This document shows positions 23,501 to 37,135 of a DNA stretch of 64,000 nt, one piece after another. The stretch is from Elymus sibiricus (Eukaryota; Streptophyta; Magnoliopsida; Poales; Poaceae). Within the stretch, counting starts at the first letter, position 1; each line of letters starts with the position of its first letter. The position numbers and the translations under genes were made by a program. The stretch covers positions 7,016,001 through 7,080,000 of the forward strand of contig CM077673.1 of the NCBI GenBank assembly GCA_039707655.1. Direction: 5' to 3'. The notes beneath the pieces were generated by a model, which saw only the letters and a program-made list of their open reading frames with translations, was not told where the DNA came from and searched no databases.

Positions 23501-25104
23501 ACGTTCGGACGACCACGACTACCAAAAACCAGTGAATAATAGCATAGAAAACTGGTAGGAATGGACCAAATCTGCGAGTTTAGGCCAGGTCCCCGTATGC
23601 GGACCCCGGGGTTCCCCGGACGTTTGGATCGCCCCGGGACCAAAATTAGTGAGTAATAGCATAAAAAACTAGCCGGGACACACAAAATCTGCTAGTTTTG
23701 GCGAGGCCCCGTAACCTCACCCCGGGCTTCCCCGAACGTTCGAATGACCACAACTACCGAAAAACAGTGAATGATAGCATAGAAATCTGGTCAGAATGGA
23801 CAAAATCTGCGAGTTTTGGCGAGGTCCACGTAAGCGGACCCTGGGGTTCCCCGAACATTAGGATCGCCCTGAGACCGAAAATCAATGAGTAATAGCATAC
23901 AAAACTGGCCGAAACGGAAAAAATCTGCGAGTTTTGGCGAGGTCCACGTAACCGCACCCCGGGCTTCCCCGAACGTTCGGACGACCACGACTACCAAAAA
24001 CCAGTGAATAATAGCATAGAAAACTGGTAGGAATGGACCAAATCTGCGAGTTTTGGCCAGGTCCCCGTATGCGGACCCCGGGGTTCCCCGGACGTTTGGA
24101 TCGCCCCGGGACCAAAATTAGTGAGTAATAGCATAAAAAACTAGCCGGGACACACAAAATCTGCTAGTTTTGGCGAGGCCCCGTAACCGCACCCCGGGCT
24201 TCCCCGAACGTTCGAATGACCACAACTACCGAAAAACAGTGAATGATACATAGAAATCTGGTCAGAATGGACAAAATCTGCGAGTTTTGGCGAGGTCCAC
24301 GTAAGCGGACCCTGGGGTTCCCCGAACATTTGGATCGCCCTGAGACCGAAAATCAATGAGTAATAGCATACAAAACTGGCCGAAACGGAAAAAATCTGCG
24401 AGTTTTGGCGAGGTCCACGTAACCGCACCCCGGGCTTCCCCGAACGTTCGGACGACCACGACTACCAAAAACCAGTGAATAATAGCATAGAAAACTGGTA
24501 GGAATGGACCAAATCTGCGAGTTTTGGCCAGGTCCCCGTATGCGGACCCCGGGGTTCCCTGGACGTTTGGATCGCCCCGGGACCAAAATTAGTGAGTAAT
24601 AGCATAAAAAACTAGCCGGGACACACAAAATCTGCTAGTTTTGGCGAGGTCCCCGTAACCACACCCCGGGCTTCCCCGAACGTTCGGATGACCACAACTA
24701 CCGAAAAACAGTGAATGATAGCATAGAAATCTGGTCAGAATGGACAAAATCTGCGAGTTTTGGCGAGGTCCCCGTAAGCGGACCCTGGGGTTCCCCGAAC
24801 ATTTGGATCGCCCCGAGACCGAAAATCAATGAGTAATAGCATACAAAACTGGCCAAACGGAAAAAATCTGCGAGTTTTGGCGAGGTCCACGTAACCGCAC
24901 CCCGGGCTTCCCCGAATGTTCGGACGACCACGACTACCAAAAACCAGTGAATAATAGCATAGAAAACTGGTAGGAATGGACCAAATCTGCGAGTTTTGGC
25001 CAGGTCCCCGTATGCGGACCCCAGGGTTCCCCGGACGTTTGGATCGCCCCGGGACCAAAATTAGTGAGTAATAGCAAAAAAAACTAGCCGGGACACACAA
25101 AATC
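20506..25104 (+). repeat. 39-mer compound HOR, 4599 bp (22 + 17 monomers)
   Basis: Order: B' E F D A, B E F D A, B C D A, B C D A, B C D A(mosaic), then B E F D A, B C D A, B C D A, B C D A'. The second half starts at 23101 without its expected B'-E-F-D-A. The internal repeat distance is 2004 bp, which is 2595 minus one 591 bp 5-mer. The joining monomer at 22984 is half A' and half A. Confidence 0.87.
22984..23100 (+). repeat. Mosaic A'/A monomer at a crossover point
   Basis: The 5' half carries CCCCAGGG, otherwise seen in zone 4 only in the A' before B'. The 3' half has AGCATAAAAAAC of plain A and is followed by B-E-F. The exchange therefore lies between about 23025 and 23072 and removes one B'-E-F-D-A module. 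Confidence 0.85.
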
Positions 25105-27227
25105 TTCTAGTTTTGGCAAGGTCCCCGTAACCGCACCCCGGGCTTCCCCGAACGTTCGGACGACCACGACTACCGAAAAACAGTGAATGATAGCATAGAA
25201 ATCTGGTCAGAATGGACAAAATCTGCGAGTTTTGTCAAGGTCCCATAAGCGAACCCCGGAGATCCCCGAACATTTGGATCGCCCCGGGACCCAAAATGAG
25301 TGAGTAATAGCATAGAAAACTGGTAAGATGGGACCAAATCTGCGAGTTTTTGCGAGGTCCCCGTAACCGGACCCCGGGCTTCCCCGAACATTCAGATGAC
25401 TACGACAACCAAAAAAGAGTGAATAATTGCATACAAAACTGGCCGAAACGGAAAAAATCTGCGAGTTTTGGCGAGGTCCACGTAACCGCACCCCGGGCTT
25501 CCCCGAACGTTCGGACGACCACGACTACCAAAAACCAGTGAATAATAGCATAGAAAACTGGTAGGAATGGACCAAATCTGCGAGTTTTGGCCAGGTCCCC
25601 GTATGCGGACCCCGGGGTTCCCCGGACGTTTGGATCGCCCCGGGACCAAAATTAGTGAGTAATAGCATAAAAAACTAGCCGGGACACACAAAATCTGCTA
25701 GTTTTGGCGAGGCCCCGTAACCGCACCCCGGGCTTCCCCGAACGTTCGGATGACCACAACTACCGAAAAACAGTGAATGATAGCATAGAAATCTGGTCAG
25801 AATGGACAAAATCGGTGAGTTTTGGCAAGGTCCCATAAGCGAACCCCGGAGATCCCCGAACATTTGGATCGCCCCGGGACCCAAAATGAGTGAGTAATAG
25901 CATAGAAAACTGGTAAGAAGGACCAAATCTGCGAGTTTTTGCGAGGTCCCCGTAACCGGACCCCGGGCTTCCCCGAACATTCAGATGACTACGACAACCA
26001 AAAAAGAGTGAATAATTGCATACAAAACTGGCCGAAACGGAAAAAATCTGCGAGTTTTGGCGAGGTCCACGTAACCGCACCCCGGGCATCCCCGAACGTT
26101 CGGACGACCACGACTACCAAAAACCAGTGAATAATAGCATAGAAAACTGGTAGGAATGGACCAAATCTGCGAGTTTAGGCCAGGTCCCCGTATGCGGACC
26201 CCGGGGTTCCCCGGACGTTTGGATCGCCCCGGGACCAAAATTAGTGAGTAATAGCATAAAAAACTAGCCGGGACACACAAAATCTGCTAGTTTTGGCGAG
26301 GCCCCGTAACCGCACCCCGGGCTTCCCCGAACGTTCGAATGACCACAACTACCGAAAAACAGTGAATGATACATAGAAATCTGGTCAGAATGGACAAAAT
26401 CTGCGAGTTTTGGCGAGGTCCACGTAAGCGGACCCTGGGGTTCCCCGAACATTTGGATCGCCCTGAGACCGAAAATCAATGAGTAATAGCATACAAAACT
26501 GGCCGAAACGGAAAAAATCTGCGAGTTTTGGCGAGGTCCACGTAACCGCACCCCGGGCTTCCCCGAACGTTCGGACGACCACGACTACCAAAAACCAGTG
26601 AATAATAGCATAGAAAACTGGTAGGAATGGACCAAATCTGCGAGTTTTGGCCAGGTCCCCGTATGCGGACCCCGGGGTTCCCTGGACGTTTGGATCGCCC
26701 CGGGACCAAAATTAGTGAGTAATAGCATAAAAAACTAGCCGGGACACACAAAATCTGCTAGTTTTGGCGAGGTCCCCGTAACCACATCCCGGGCTTCCCC
26801 GAACGTTCGGATGACCACAACTACCGAAAAACAGTGAATGATAGCATAGAAATCTGGTCAGAATGGACAAAATCTGCGAGTTTTGGCGAGGTCCCCGTAA
26901 GCGGACCCTGGGGTTCCCCGAACATTTGGATCGCCCCGAGACCGAAAATCAATGAGTAATAGCATACAAAACTGGCCAAACGGAAAAAATCTGCGAGTTT
27001 TGGCGAGGTCCACGTAACCGCACCCCGGGCTTCCCCGAATGTTCGGACGACCACGACTACCAAAAACCAGTGAATAATAGCATAGAAAACTGGTAGGAAT
27101 GGACCAAATCTGCGAGTTTTGGCCAGGTCCCCGTATGCGGACCCCAGGGTTCCCCGGACGTTTGGATCGTCCCGGGACCAAAATTAGTGAGTAATAGCAA
27201 AAAAAACTAGCCGGGACACACAAAATC
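25105..27227 (+). repeat. 18-mer HOR, 2123 bp
   Basis: Order: B' E F D A, B E F D A, B C D A, B C D A'. Summing the individual monomer lengths gives exactly 2123. The E at 25814 starts TCGGTGAG instead of TCTGTGAG, a private change shared only with the 18-mer 4718 bp downstream (30532). Confidence 0.9.
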
Positions 27228-29822
27228 TTCTAGTTTTGGCAAGGTCCCCGTAACCGCACCCCGGGCTTCCCCGAACGTTCGGACGACCACGACTACCGAA
27301 AAACAGTGAATGATAGCATAGAAATCTGGTCAGAATGGACAAAATCTGCGAGTTTTGTCAAGGTCCCATAAGCGAACCCCGGAGATCCCCGAACATTTGG
27401 ATCGCCCCGGGACCCAAAATGAGTGAGTAATAGCATAGAAAACTGGTAAGATGGGACCAAATCTGCGAGTTTTTGCGAGGTCCCCGTAACCGGACCCCGG
27501 GCTTCCCCGAACATTCAGATGACTACGACAACCAAAAAAGAGTGAATAATTGCATACAAAACTGGCCGAAACGGAAAAAATCTGCGAGTTTTGGCGAGGT
27601 CCACGTAACCGCACCCCGGGCTTCCCCGAACGTTCGGACGACCACGACTACCAAAAACCAGTGAATAATAGCATAGAAAACTGGTAGGAATGGACCAAAT
27701 CTGCGAGTTTTGGCCAGGTCCCCGTATGCGGACCCCGGGGTTCCCCGGACGTTTGGATCGCCCCGGGACCAAAATTAGTGAGTAATAGCATAAAAAACTA
27801 GCCGGGACACACAAAATCTGCTAGTTTTGGCGAGGCCCCGTAACCGCACCCCGGGCTTCCCCGAACGTTCGGATGACCACAACTACCGAAAAACAGTGAA
27901 TGATAGCATAGAAATCTGGTCAGAATGGACAAAATCTGTGAGTTTTGGCAAGGTCCCATAAGCGAACCCCGGAGATCCCCGAACATTTGGATCGCCCCGG
28001 GACCCAAAATGAGTGAGTAATAGCATAGAAAACTGGTAAGAAGGACCAAATCTGCGAGTTTTTGCGAGGTCCCCGTAACCGGACCCCGGGCTTCCCCGAA
28101 CATTCAGATGACTACGACAACCAAAAAAGAGTGAATAATTGCATACAAAACTGGCCGAAACGGAAAAAATCTGCGAGTTTTGGCGAGGTCCATGTAACCG
28201 CACCCCGGGCATCCCCGAACGTTCGGACGACCACGACTACCAAAAACCAGTGAATAATAGCATAGAAAACTGGTAGGAATGGACCAAATCTGCGAGTTTA
28301 GGCCAGGTCCCCGTATGCGGACCCCGGGGTTCCCCGGACGTTTGGATCGCCCCGGGACCAAAATTAGTGAGTAATAGCATAAAAAACTAGCCGGGACACA
28401 CAAAATCTGCTAGTTTTGGCGAGGCCCCGTAACCTCACCCCGGGCTTCCCCGAACGTTCGAATGACCACAACTACCGAAAAACAGTGAATGATAGCATAG
28501 AAATCTGGTCAGAATGGACAAAATCTGCGAGTTTTGGCGAGGTCCACGTAAGCGGACCCTGGGGTTCCCCGAACATTAGGATCGCCCTGAGACCGAAAAT
28601 CAATGAGTAATAGCATACAAAACTGGCCGAAACGGAAAAAATCTGCGAGTTTTGGCGAGGTCCACGTAACCGCACCCCGGGCTTCCCCGAACGTTCGGAC
28701 GACCACGACTACCAAAAACCAGTGAATAATAGCATAGAAAACTGGTAGGAATGGACCAAATCTGCGAGTTTTGGCCAGGTCCCCGTATGCGGACCCCGGG
28801 GTTCCCCGGACGTTTGGATCGCCCCGGGACCAAAATTAGTGAGTAATAGCATAAAAAACTAGCCGGGACACACAAAATCTGCTAGTTTTGGCGAGGCCCC
28901 GTAACCGCACCCCGGGCTTCCCCGAACGTTCGAATGACCACAACTACCGAAAAACAGTGAATGATACATAGAAATCTGGTCAGAATGGACAAAATCTGCG
29001 AGTTTTGGCGAGGTCCACGTAAGCGGACCCTGGGGTTCCCCGAACATTTGGATCGCCCTGAGACCGAAAATCAATGAGTAATAGCATACAAAACTGGCCG
29101 AAACGGAAAAAATCTGCGAGTTTTGGCGAGGTCCACGTAACCGCACCCCGGGCTTCCCCGAACGTTCGGACGACCACGACTACCAAAAACCAGTGAATAA
29201 TAGCATAGAAAACTGGTAGGAATGGACCAAATCTGCGAGTTTTGGCCAGGTCCCCGTATGCGGACCCCGGGGTTCCCTGGACGTTTGGATCGCCCCGGGA
29301 CCAAAATTAGTGAGTAATAGCATAAAAAACTAGCCGGGACACACAAAATCTGCTAGTTTTGGCGAGGTCCCCGTAACCACACCCCGGGCTTCCCCGAACG
29401 TTCGGATGACCACAACTACCGAAAAACAGTGAATGATAGCATAGAAATCTGGTCAGAATGGACAAAATCTGCGAGTTTTGGCGAGGTCCCCGTAAGCGGA
29501 CCCTGGGGTTCCCCGAACATTTGGATCGCCCCGAGACCGAAAATCAATGAGTAATAGCATACAAAACTGGCCAAACGGAAAAAATCTGCGAGTTTTGGCG
29601 AGGTCCACGTAACCGCACCCCGGGCTTCCCCGAATGTTCGGACGACCACGACTACCAAAAACCAGTGAATAATAGCATAGAAAACTGGTAGGAATGGACC
29701 AAATCTGCGAGTTTTGGCCAGGTCCCCGTATGCGGACCCCAGGGTTCCCCGGACGTTTGGATCGCCCCGGGACCAAAATTAGTGAGTAATAGCAAAAAAA
29801 ACTAGCCGGGACACACAAAATC
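27228..29822 (+). repeat. 22-mer HOR, 2595 bp
   Basis: The 18-mer order plus one extra B C D A (472 bp) after the second E-F-D-A. That inserted B (28408) has CCTCACC and its C has GAACATTAGG. A private CATGTAACC change is seen near 28191. Confidence 0.9.
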
Positions 29823-31945
29823 TTCTAGTTTTGGCAAGGTCCCCGTAACCGCACCCCGGGCTTCCCCGAACGTTCGGACGACCACGACTACCGAAAAACA
29901 GTGAATGATAGCATAGAAATCTGGTCAGAATGGACAAAATCTGCGAGTTTTGTCAAGGTCCCATAAGCGAACCCCGGAGATCCCCGAACATTTGGATCGC
30001 CCCGGGACCCAAAATGAGTGAGTAATAGCATAGAAAACTGGTAAGATGGGACCAAATCTGCGAGTTTTTGCGAGGTCCCCGTAACCGGACCCCGGGCTTC
30101 CCCGAACATTCAGATGACTACGACAACCAAAAAAGAGTGAATAATTGCATACAAAACTGGCCGAAACGGAAAAAATCTGCGAGTTTTGGCGAGGTCCACG
30201 TAACCGCACCCCGGGCTTCCCCGAACGTTCGGACGACCACGACTACCAAAAACCAGTGAATAATAGCATAGAAAACTGGTAGGAATGGACCAAATCTGCG
30301 AGTTTTGGCCAGGTCCCCGTATGCGGACCCCGGGGTTCCCCGGACGTTTGGATCGCCCCGGGACCAAAATTAGTGAGTAATAGCATAAAAAACTAGCCGG
30401 GACACACAAAATCTGCTAGTTTTGGCGAGGCCCCGTAACCGCACCCCGGGCTTCCCCGAACGTTCGGATGACCACAACTACCGAAAAACAGTGAATGATA
30501 GCATAGAAATCTGGTCAGAATGGACAAAATCGGTGAGTTTTGGCAAGGTCCCATAAGCGAACCCCGGAGATCCCCGAACATTTGGATCGCCCCGGGACCC
30601 AAAATGAGTGAGTAATAGCATAGAAAACTGGTAAGAAGGACCAAATCTGCGAGTTTTTGCGAGGTCCCCGTAACCGGACCCCGGGCTTCCCCGAACATTC
30701 AGATGACTACGACAACCAAAAAAGAGTGAATAATTGCATACAAAACTGGCCGAAACGGAAAAAATCTGCGAGTTTTGGCGAGGTCCACGTAACCGCACCC
30801 CGGGCATCCCCGAACGTTCGGACGACCACGACTACCAAAAACCAGTGAATAATAGCATAGAAAACTGGTAGGAATGGACCAAATCTGCGAGTTTAGGCCA
30901 GGTCCCCGTATGCGGACCCCGGGGTTCCCCGGACGTTTGGATCGCCCCGGGACCAAAATTAGTGAGTAATAGCATAAAAAACTAGCCGGGACACACAAAA
31001 TCTGCTAGTTTTGGCGAGGCCCCGTAACCGCACCCCGGGCTTCCCCGAACGTTCGAATGACCACAACTACCGAAAAACAGTGAATGATACATAGAAATCT
31101 GGTCAGAATGGACAAAATCTGCGAGTTTTGGCGAGGTCCACGTAAGCGGACCCTGGGGTTCCCCGAACATTTGGATCGCCCTGAGACCGAAAATCAATGA
31201 GTAATAGCATACAAAACTGGCCGAAACGGAAAAAATCTGCGAGTTTTGGCGAGGTCCACGTAACCGCACCCCGGGCTTCCCCGAACGTTCGGACGACCAC
31301 GACTACCAAAAACCAGTGAATAATAGCATAGAAAACTGGTAGGAATGGACCAAATCTGCGAGTTTTGGCCAGGTCCCCGTATGCGGACCCCGGGGTTCCC
31401 TGGACGTTTGGATCGCCCCGGGACCAAAATTAGTGAGTAATAGCATAAAAAACTAGCCGGGACACACAAAATCTGCTAGTTTTGGCGAGGTCCCCGTAAC
31501 CACACCCCGGGCTTCCCCGAACGTTCGGATGACCACAACTACCGAAAAACAGTGAATGATAGCATAGAAATCTGGTCAGAATGGACAAAATCTGCGAGTT
31601 TTGGCGAGGTCCCCGTAAGCGGACCCTGGGGTTCCCCGAACATTTGGATCGCCCCGAGACCGAAAATCAATGAGTAATAGCATACAAAACTGGCCAAACG
31701 GAAAAAATCTGCGAGTTTTGGCGAGGTCCACGTAACCGCACCCCGGGCTTCCCCGAATGTTCGGACGACCACGACTACCAAAAACCAGTGAATAATAGCA
31801 TAGAAAACTGGTAGGAATGGACCAAATCTGCGAGTTTTGGCCAGGTCCCCGTATGCGGACCCCAGGGTTCCCCGGACGTTTGGATCGTCCCGGGACCAAA
31901 ATTAGTGAGTAATAGCAAAAAAAACTAGCCGGGACACACAAAATC
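29823..31945 (+). repeat. 18-mer HOR, 2123 bp, second copy
   Basis: Same order as 25105-27227 and in phase at a distance of 4718 bp, including the TCGGTGAG change at 30532 and GGATCGTCCCGGG in the last A' (T at 31888, matching 27170). Confidence 0.9.
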
Positions 31946-34540
31946 TTCTAGTTTTGGCAAGGTCCCCGTAACCGCACCCCGGGCTTCCCCGAACGTTCGG
32001 ACGACCACGACTACCGAAAAACAGTGAATGATAGCATAGAAATCTGGTCAGAATGGACAAAATCTGCGAGTTTTGTCAAGGTCCCATAAGCGAACCCCGG
32101 AGATCCCCGAACATTTGGATCGCCCCGGGACCCAAAATGAGTGAGTAATAGCATAGAAAACTGGTAAGATGGGACCAAATCTGCGAGTTTTTGCGAGGTC
32201 CCCGTAACCGGACCCCGGGCTTCCCCGAACATTCAGATGACTACGACAACCAAAAAAGAGTGAATAATTGCATACAAAACTGGCCGAAACGGAAAAAATC
32301 TGCGAGTTTTGGCGAGGTCCACGTAACCGCACCCCGGGCTTCCCCGAACGTTCGGACGACCACGACTACCAAAAACCAGTGAATAATAGCATAGAAAACT
32401 GGTAGGAATGGACCAAATCTGCGAGTTTTGGCCAGGTCCCCGTATGCGGACCCCGGGGTTCCCCGGACGTTTGGATCGCCCCGGGACCAAAATTAGTGAG
32501 TAATAGCATAAAAAACTAGCCGGGACACACAAAATCTGCTAGTTTTGGCGAGGCCCCGTAACCGCACCCCGGGCTTCCCCGAACGTTCGGATGACCACAA
32601 CTACCGAAAAACAGTGAATGATAGCATAGAAATCTGGTCAGAATGGACAAAATCTGTGAGTTTTGGCAAGGTCCCATAAGCGAACCCCGGAGATCCCCGA
32701 ACATTTGGATCGCCCCGGGACCCAAAATGAGTGAGTAATAGCATAGAAAACTGGTAAGAAGGACCAAATCTGCGAGTTTTTGCGAGGTCCCCGTAACCGG
32801 ACCCCGGGCTTCCCCGAACATTCAGATGACTACGACAACCAAAAAAGAGTGAATAATTGCATACAAAACTGGCCGAAACGGAAAAAATCTGCGAGTTTTG
32901 GCGAGGTCCACGTAACCGCACCCCGGGCATCCCCGAACGTTCGGACGACCACGACTACCAAAAACCAGTGAATAATAGCATAGAAAACTGGTAGGAATGG
33001 ACCAAATCTGCGAGTTTAGGCCAGGTCCCCGTATGCGGACCCCGGGGTTCCCCGGACGTTTGGATCGCCCCGGGACCAAAATTAGTGAGTAATAGCATAA
33101 AAAACTAGCCGGGACACACAAAATCTGCTAGTTTTGGCGAGGCCCCGTAACCTCACCCCGGGCTTCCCCGAACGTTCGAATGACCACAACTACCGAAAAA
33201 CAGTGAATGATAGCATAGAAATCTGGTCAGAATGGACAAAATCTGCGAGTTTTGGCGAGGTCCACGTAAGCGGACCCTGGGGTTCCCCGAACATTAGGAT
33301 CGCCCTGAGACCGAAAATCAATGAGTAATAGCATACAAAACTGGCCGAAACGGAAAAAATCTGCGAGTTTTGGCGAGGTCCACGTAACCGCACCCCGGGC
33401 TTCCCCGAACGTTCGGACGACCACGACTACCAAAAACCAGTGAATAATAGCATAGAAAACTGGTAGGAATGGACCAAATCTGCGAGTTTTGGCCAGGTCC
33501 CCGTATGCGGACCCCGGGGTTCCCCGGACGTTTGGATCGCCCCGGGACCAAAATTAGTGAGTAATAGCATAAAAAACTAGCCGGGACACACAAAATCTGC
33601 TAGTTTTGGCGAGGCCCCGTAACCGCACCCCGGGCTTCCCCGAACGTTCGAATGACCACAACTACCGAAAAACAGTGAATGATACATAGAAATCTGGTCA
33701 GAATGGACAAAATCTGCGAGTTTTGGCGAGGTCCACGTAAGCGGACCCTGGGGTTCCCCGAACATTTGGATCGCCCTGAGACCGAAAATCAATGAGTAAT
33801 AGCATACAAAACTGGCCGAAACGGAAAAAATCTGCGAGTTTTGGCGAGGTCCACGTAACCGCACCCCGGGCTTCCCCGAACGTTCGGACGACCACGACTA
33901 CCAAAAACCAGTGAATAATAGCATAGAAAACTGGTAGGAATGGACCAAATCTGCGAGTTTTGGCCAGGTCCCCGTATGCGGACCCCGGGGTTCCCTGGAC
34001 GTTTGGATCGCCCCGGGACCAAAATTAGTGAGTAATAGCATAAAAAACTAGCCGGGACACACAAAATCTGCTAGTTTTGGCGAGGTCCCCGTAACCACAC
34101 CCCGGGCTTCCCCGAACGTTCGGATGACCACAACTACCGAAAAACAGTGAATGATAGCATAGAAATCTGGTCAGAATGGACAAAATCTGCGAGTTTTGGC
34201 GAGGTCCCCGTAAGCGGACCCTGGGGTTCCCCGAACATTTGGATCGCCCCGAGACCGAAAATCAATGAGTAATAGCATACAAAACTGGCCAAACGGAAAA
34301 AATCTGCGAGTTTTGGCGAGGTCCACGTAACCGCACCCCGGGCTTCCCCGAATGTTCGGACGACCACGACTACCAAAAACCAGTGAATAATAGCATAGAA
34401 AACTGGTAGGAATGGACCAAATCTGCGAGTTTTGGCCAGGTCCCCGTATGCGGACCCCAGGGTTCCCCGGACGTTTGGATCGTCCCGGGACCAAAATTAG
34501 TGAGTAATAGCAAAAAAAACTAGCCGGGACACACAAAATC
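31946..34540 (+). repeat. 22-mer HOR, 2595 bp, second copy
   Basis: Same order as 27228-29822, 4718 bp downstream of it. Its last A' carries GGATCGTCCCGGG (T at 34483), 2595 bp after the same mark at 31888. That mark is absent from the corresponding place in 27228-29822. Confidence 0.9.
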
Positions 34541-37135
34541 TTCTAGTTTTGGCAAGGTCCCCGTAACCGCACCCCGGGCTTCCCCGAACGTTCGGACGAC
34601 CACGACTACCGAAAAACAGTGAATGATAGCATAGAAATCTGGTCAGAATGGACAAAATCTGCGAGTTTTGTCAAGGTCCCATAAGCGAACCCCGGAGATC
34701 CCCGAACATTTGGATCGCCCCGGGACCCAAAATGAGTGAGTAATAGCATAGAAAACTGGTAAGATGGGACCAAATCTGCGAGTTTTTGCGAGGTCCCCGT
34801 AACCGGACCCCGGGCTTCCCCGAACATTCAGATGACTACGACAACCAAAAAAGAGTGAATAATTGCATACAAAACTGGCCGAAACGGAAAAAATCTGCGA
34901 GTTTTGGCGAGGTCCACGTAACCGCACCCCGGGCTTCCCCGAACGTTCGGACGACCACGACTACCAAAAACCAGTGAATAATAGCATAGAAAACTGGTAG
35001 GAATGGACCAAATCTGCGAGTTTTGGCCAGGTCCCCGTATGCGGACCCCGGGGTTCCCCGGACGTTTGGATCGCCCCGGGACCAAAATTAGTGAGTAATA
35101 GCATAAAAAACTAGCCGGGACACACAAAATCTGCTAGTTTTGGCGAGGCCCCGTAACCGCACCCCGGGCTTCCCCGAACGTTCGGATGACCACAACTACC
35201 GAAAAACAGTGAATGATAGCATAGAAATCTGGTCAGAATGGACAAAATCTGTGAGTTTTGGCAAGGTCCCATAAGCGAACCCCGGAGATCCCCGAACATT
35301 TGGATCGCCCCGGGACCCAAAATGAGTGAGTAATAGCATAGAAAACTGGTAAGAAGGACCAAATCTGCGAGTTTTTGCGAGGTCCCCGTAACCGGACCCC
35401 GGGCTTCCCCGAACATTCAGATGACTACGACAACCAAAAAAGAGTGAATAATTGCATACAAAACTGGCCGAAACGGAAAAAATCTGCGAGTTTTGGCGAG
35501 GTCCACGTAACCGCACCCCGGGCATCCCCGAACGTTCGGACGACCACGACTACCAAAAACCAGTGAATAATAGCATAGAAAACTGGTAGGAATGGACCAA
35601 ATCTGCGAGTTTAGGCCAGGTCCCCGTATGCGGACCCCGGGGTTCCCCGGACGTTTGGATCGCCCCGGGACCAAAATTAGTGAGTAATAGCATAAAAAAC
35701 TAGCCGGGACACACAAAATCTGCTAGTTTTGGCGAGGCCCCGTAACCTCACCCCGGGCTTCCCCGAACGTTCGAATGACCACAACTACCGAAAAACAGTG
35801 AATGATAGCATAGAAATCTGGTCAGAATGGACAAAATCTGCGAGTTTTGGCGAGGTCCACGTAAGCGGACCCTGGGGTTCCCCGAACATTAGGATCGCCC
35901 TGAGACCGAAAATCAATGAGTAATAGCATACAAAACTGGCCGAAACGGAAAAAATCTGCGAGTTTTGGCGAGGTCCACGTAACCGCACCCCGGGCTTCCC
36001 CGAACGTTCGGACGACCACGACTACCAAAAACCAGTGAATAATAGCATAGAAAACTGGTAGGAATGGACCAAATCTGCGAGTTTTGGCCAGGTCCCCGTA
36101 TGCGGACCCCGGGGTTCCCCGGACGTTTGGATCGCCCCGGGACCAAAATTAGTGAGTAATAGCATAAAAAACTAGCCGGGACACACAAAATCTGCTAGTT
36201 TTGGCGAGGCCCCGTAACCGCACCCCGGGCTTCCCCGAACGTTCGAATGACCACAACTACCGAAAAACAGTGAATGATACATAGAAATCTGGTCAGAATG
36301 GACAAAATCTGCGAGTTTTGGCGAGGTCCACGTAAGCGGACCCTGGGGTTCCCCGAACATTTGGATCGCCCTGAGACCGAAAATCAATGAGTAATAGCAT
36401 ACAAAACTGGCCGAAACGGAAAAAATCTGCGAGTTTTGGCGAGGTCCACGTAACCGCACCCCGGGCTTCCCCGAACGTTCGGACGACCACGACTACCAAA
36501 AACCAGTGAATAATAGCATAGAAAACTGGTAGGAATGGACCAAATCTGCGAGTTTTGGCCAGGTCCCCGTATGCGGACCCCGGGGTTCCCTGGACGTTTG
36601 GATCGCCCCGGGACCAAAATTAGTGAGTAATAGCATAAAAAACTAGCCGGGACACACAAAATCTGCTAGTTTTGGCGAGGTCCCCGTAACCACACCCCGG
36701 GCTTCCCCGAACGTTCGGATGACCACAACTACCGAAAAACAGTGAATGATAGCATAGAAATCTGGTCAGAATGGACAAAATCTGCGAGTTTTGGCGAGGT
36801 CCCCGTAAGCGGACCCTGGGGTTCCCCGAACATTTGGATCGCCCCGAGACCGAAAATCAATGAGTAATAGCATACAAAACTGGCCAAACGGAAAAAATCT
36901 GCGAGTTTTGGCGAGGTCCACGTAACCGCACCCCGGGCTTCCCCGAATGTTCGGACGACCACGACTACCAAAAACCAGTGAATAATAGCATAGAAAACTG
37001 GTAGGAATGGACCAAATCTGCGAGTTTTGGCCAGGTCCCCGTATGCGGACCCCAGGGTTCCCCGGACGTTTGGATCGCCCCGGGACCAAAATTAGTGAGT
37101 AATAGCAAAAAAAACTAGCCGGGACACACAAAATC
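34541..37135 (+). repeat. 22-mer HOR, 2595 bp, third copy
   Basis: Directly follows another 22-mer instead of an 18-mer, so the 18/22 alternation stops here. Same module order as the two earlier copies. The last A' lacks the GATCGTCCC change. Confidence 0.9.
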
